Assembly (NCBI GenBank): GCA_024276255.1
Contig: JAJRXO010000049.1
Coordinates: forward strand, 1-5,458
Source: Chloroflexota bacterium
Lineage (GTDB): Bacteria; Chloroflexota; Anaerolineae; J102
Reading direction: 5' to 3'
Length of the DNA: 5,458 nucleotides
Shown: piece after piece, positions 4,651 to 5,458 of the stretch
Numbering within the stretch: position 1 is the first letter of the stretch
Layout of the letters: each line of letters starts with the position of its first letter
Notes under the pieces: model-generated
The model's database searches: none
Seen by the model: only the letters and a program-made list of their open reading frames with translations
What the model was told of the DNA's origin: nothing
Position numbers and translations under genes: made by a program

Positions 4651-5301
4651 ATGAAATCCGACCCGATCCATTCTTCCCAGGGATCCCATTTCGGCATTCC
4701 CGACCAACCCCGACCGATTGTGATGATCATCTCCGGCCCCTCCGGCGTGGGCAAGGATTCCGCCATCGATGCTCTGGAAACGCTGGGCGTGCAGTTTCAT
4801 CGCGTGGTCACCGCCACCACGCGCCCCCCGCGGCGAAATGAAGTCGATGGCCGGGACTACCATTTTGTCACCCTGGAGCGTTTTGCCCAGATGATCGAGC
4901 AGGACGAGCTGCTGGAATATGCGACCGTGTATGGCGATTACAAGGGCGTGCCCAAATCAGAGATCCTGGAACCCCTGAAACGCGGGGAAGATGTCATTAT
5001 GCGCGTGGACGTGCAGGGTGCAGCCACCATGGTCGAGAGACTACCCGGCGCCATCACCGTGTTCCTGACCACTGCCACCGAGGAAGAGCTGGTGCAGCGT
5101 CTACGCGATCGCAAAACCGATTCCCGCGATCAAATCGCCATCCGTGTGGCCCATGCCCGCAAAGAGCTGGAAGAGCTACCCCGCTTTAAATATTTCGTGG
5201 TGAATCGACACGAAAAACTGCAGCAGACAGCCAAGATCCTGTGGGCGATCATGACTGCAGAAAAGGCGCGCACCGATTATAAGCGTGTGCAGGTGCGATG
5301 A
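4651..5301 (+). CDS. gmk: Guanylate kinase
   Basis: Essential cytosolic nucleoside monophosphate kinase (EC 2.7.4.8) converting GMP and ATP to GDP and ADP. The 216-residue product compares with 207 in E. coli Gmk. The P-loop is ISGPSGVGKDS (27-37). The GMP-binding region follows with VTATTRPPR (53-61), GRDYHF (67-72) and LLEYATVYGDYKGVP (87-101), then the strand VIMRVDVQGA, the lid region LRDRKTDSRDQIAIRV and the C-terminal FVVNRHEKL. All expected functional motifs are present. The ATG at 4651 is the only in-frame start that keeps the first beta strand; it adds about 20 poorly conserved residues before that strand. A weak AGG (4641-4643) serves as Shine-Dalgarno. The stop codon overlaps the next start as ATGA, so the downstream gene is probably translationally coupled. 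Neither yicC nor rpoZ, common neighbours elsewhere, adjoins it. Confidence 0.95.
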   Translation: MKSDPIHSSQGSHFGIPDQPRPIVMIISGPSGVGKDSAIDALETLGVQFHRVVTATTRPPRRNEVDGRDYHFVTLERFAQMIEQDELLEYATVYGDYKGVPKSEILEPLKRGEDVIMRVDVQGAATMVERLPGAITVFLTTATEEELVQRLRDRKTDSRDQIAIRVAHARKELEELPRFKYFVVNRHEKLQQTAKILWAIMTAEKARTDYKRVQVR

Positions 5302-5458
5302 ACCAATCCCCGCGCTACGCCGAAGTGGTCGTACTGACGACGATTGATCGTCGTCCCACCCGGCTACAGGCCGATCAGGGACCAATCACTTTGCTGGATT
5401 TCACTCCCGCCAGCCAGACCTTCACGTATGGAATTCCTGCAAAACGTCGGGGCTGGTA
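5298..5458 (+). CDS. N-terminal fragment, possibly primosomal helicase PriA
   Basis: The gene starts at the ATG overlapping the gmk stop codon (ATGA, 5298-5301) and is open for 53 codons to the right edge. The visible part begins MNQSPRYAEVVVL and continues to DFTPASQTFTYGIPAKRRGW. The pattern of a beta strand (YAEVVVL), an inserted stretch, and then a strand with FxYGIP followed by basic residues resembles the N-terminal 3'-DNA-end-binding domain of PriA, whose usual form is a short strand, then FDYxxP, then GxxVxVPFG. The last motif would fall beyond the window. PriA restarts stalled replication forks, and its gene is found near gmk in several bacterial groups. The helicase motifs cannot be seen, so the name is tentative; the reading frame itself is well supported by the coupling to gmk. 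Confidence 0.5.
   Translation, partial: MNQSPRYAEVVVLTTIDRRPTRLQADQGPITLLDFTPASQTFTYGIPAKRRGW

Noticed and set aside
4651..4761. Aspartate after the P-loop lysine (GKDS) of guanylate kinase as a possible defect
   Set aside because: Guanylate kinases vary at this position (GKSS and GKGT also occur) and the following serine is kept, so the site should be functional.
4474..4863. A 129-codon minus-strand frame overlapping the start of gmk
   Set aside because: It runs through the gmk P-loop and GMP-binding codons on the opposite strand and shows no domain.

Overview
The window is a GC-rich bacterial chromosome segment with seven recognisable genes, two of them cut by or near the window edges, and no mobile element, CRISPR array, rRNA or tRNA that I can see. 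Several proteins look to me most like Chloroflexota (Anaerolineae-like) homologues: an RmlD with the STNEVFDG/NPAAFTNVD signature, a guanylate kinase with a GKDS P-loop, and an FmdB-type zinc ribbon with a long acidic tail. That placement rests on family memory, not on a search, and should be treated as an inference.

Layout. Positions 1-490 hold no convincing complete gene. The stretch is less GC-rich than the genes, has several small hairpins and a G-tract cluster that fits the G-quadruplex pattern, and ends in a promoter-like site (TATAAT at 437-442). A minus-strand gene may begin at position 24 and run off the left edge. From 491 four plus-strand genes follow closely: an NADP-type beta-hydroxyacid dehydrogenase (491-1390), a membrane-anchored SGNH hydrolase (1434-2348), protein-L-isoaspartate methyltransferase Pcm (2320-2964, overlapping the hydrolase by 29 bases) and a dTDP-4-dehydrorhamnose reductase RmlD (2985-3839). 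The last three look like one transcription unit. The dehydrogenase may be read through into it, but a promoter-like site lies just before the hydrolase, placed so that its mRNA would be leaderless.

A 108-base convergent gap with a perfect 12-base palindrome separates rmlD from an FmdB-type zinc-ribbon gene on the minus strand (3948-4340). A 310-base divergent intergenic region follows, with a 12-base palindrome and an imperfect long hairpin. Then comes gmk (guanylate kinase, 4651-5301), joined by an ATGA overlap to a gene cut by the right edge that resembles the N-terminus of the primosomal helicase PriA.

Functionally this is mostly housekeeping: nucleotide metabolism (Gmk), replication restart (PriA, tentative), protein repair (Pcm), deoxysugar supply (RmlD) and small-molecule redox. 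I did not find a clearly new multi-gene system. The points most worth following are the SGNH-Pcm-RmlD grouping, the possible leaderless start of the hydrolase, the altered active-site neighbourhood of RmlD, the uncharacterised tail of the zinc-ribbon protein, and the structured G-rich leader region.
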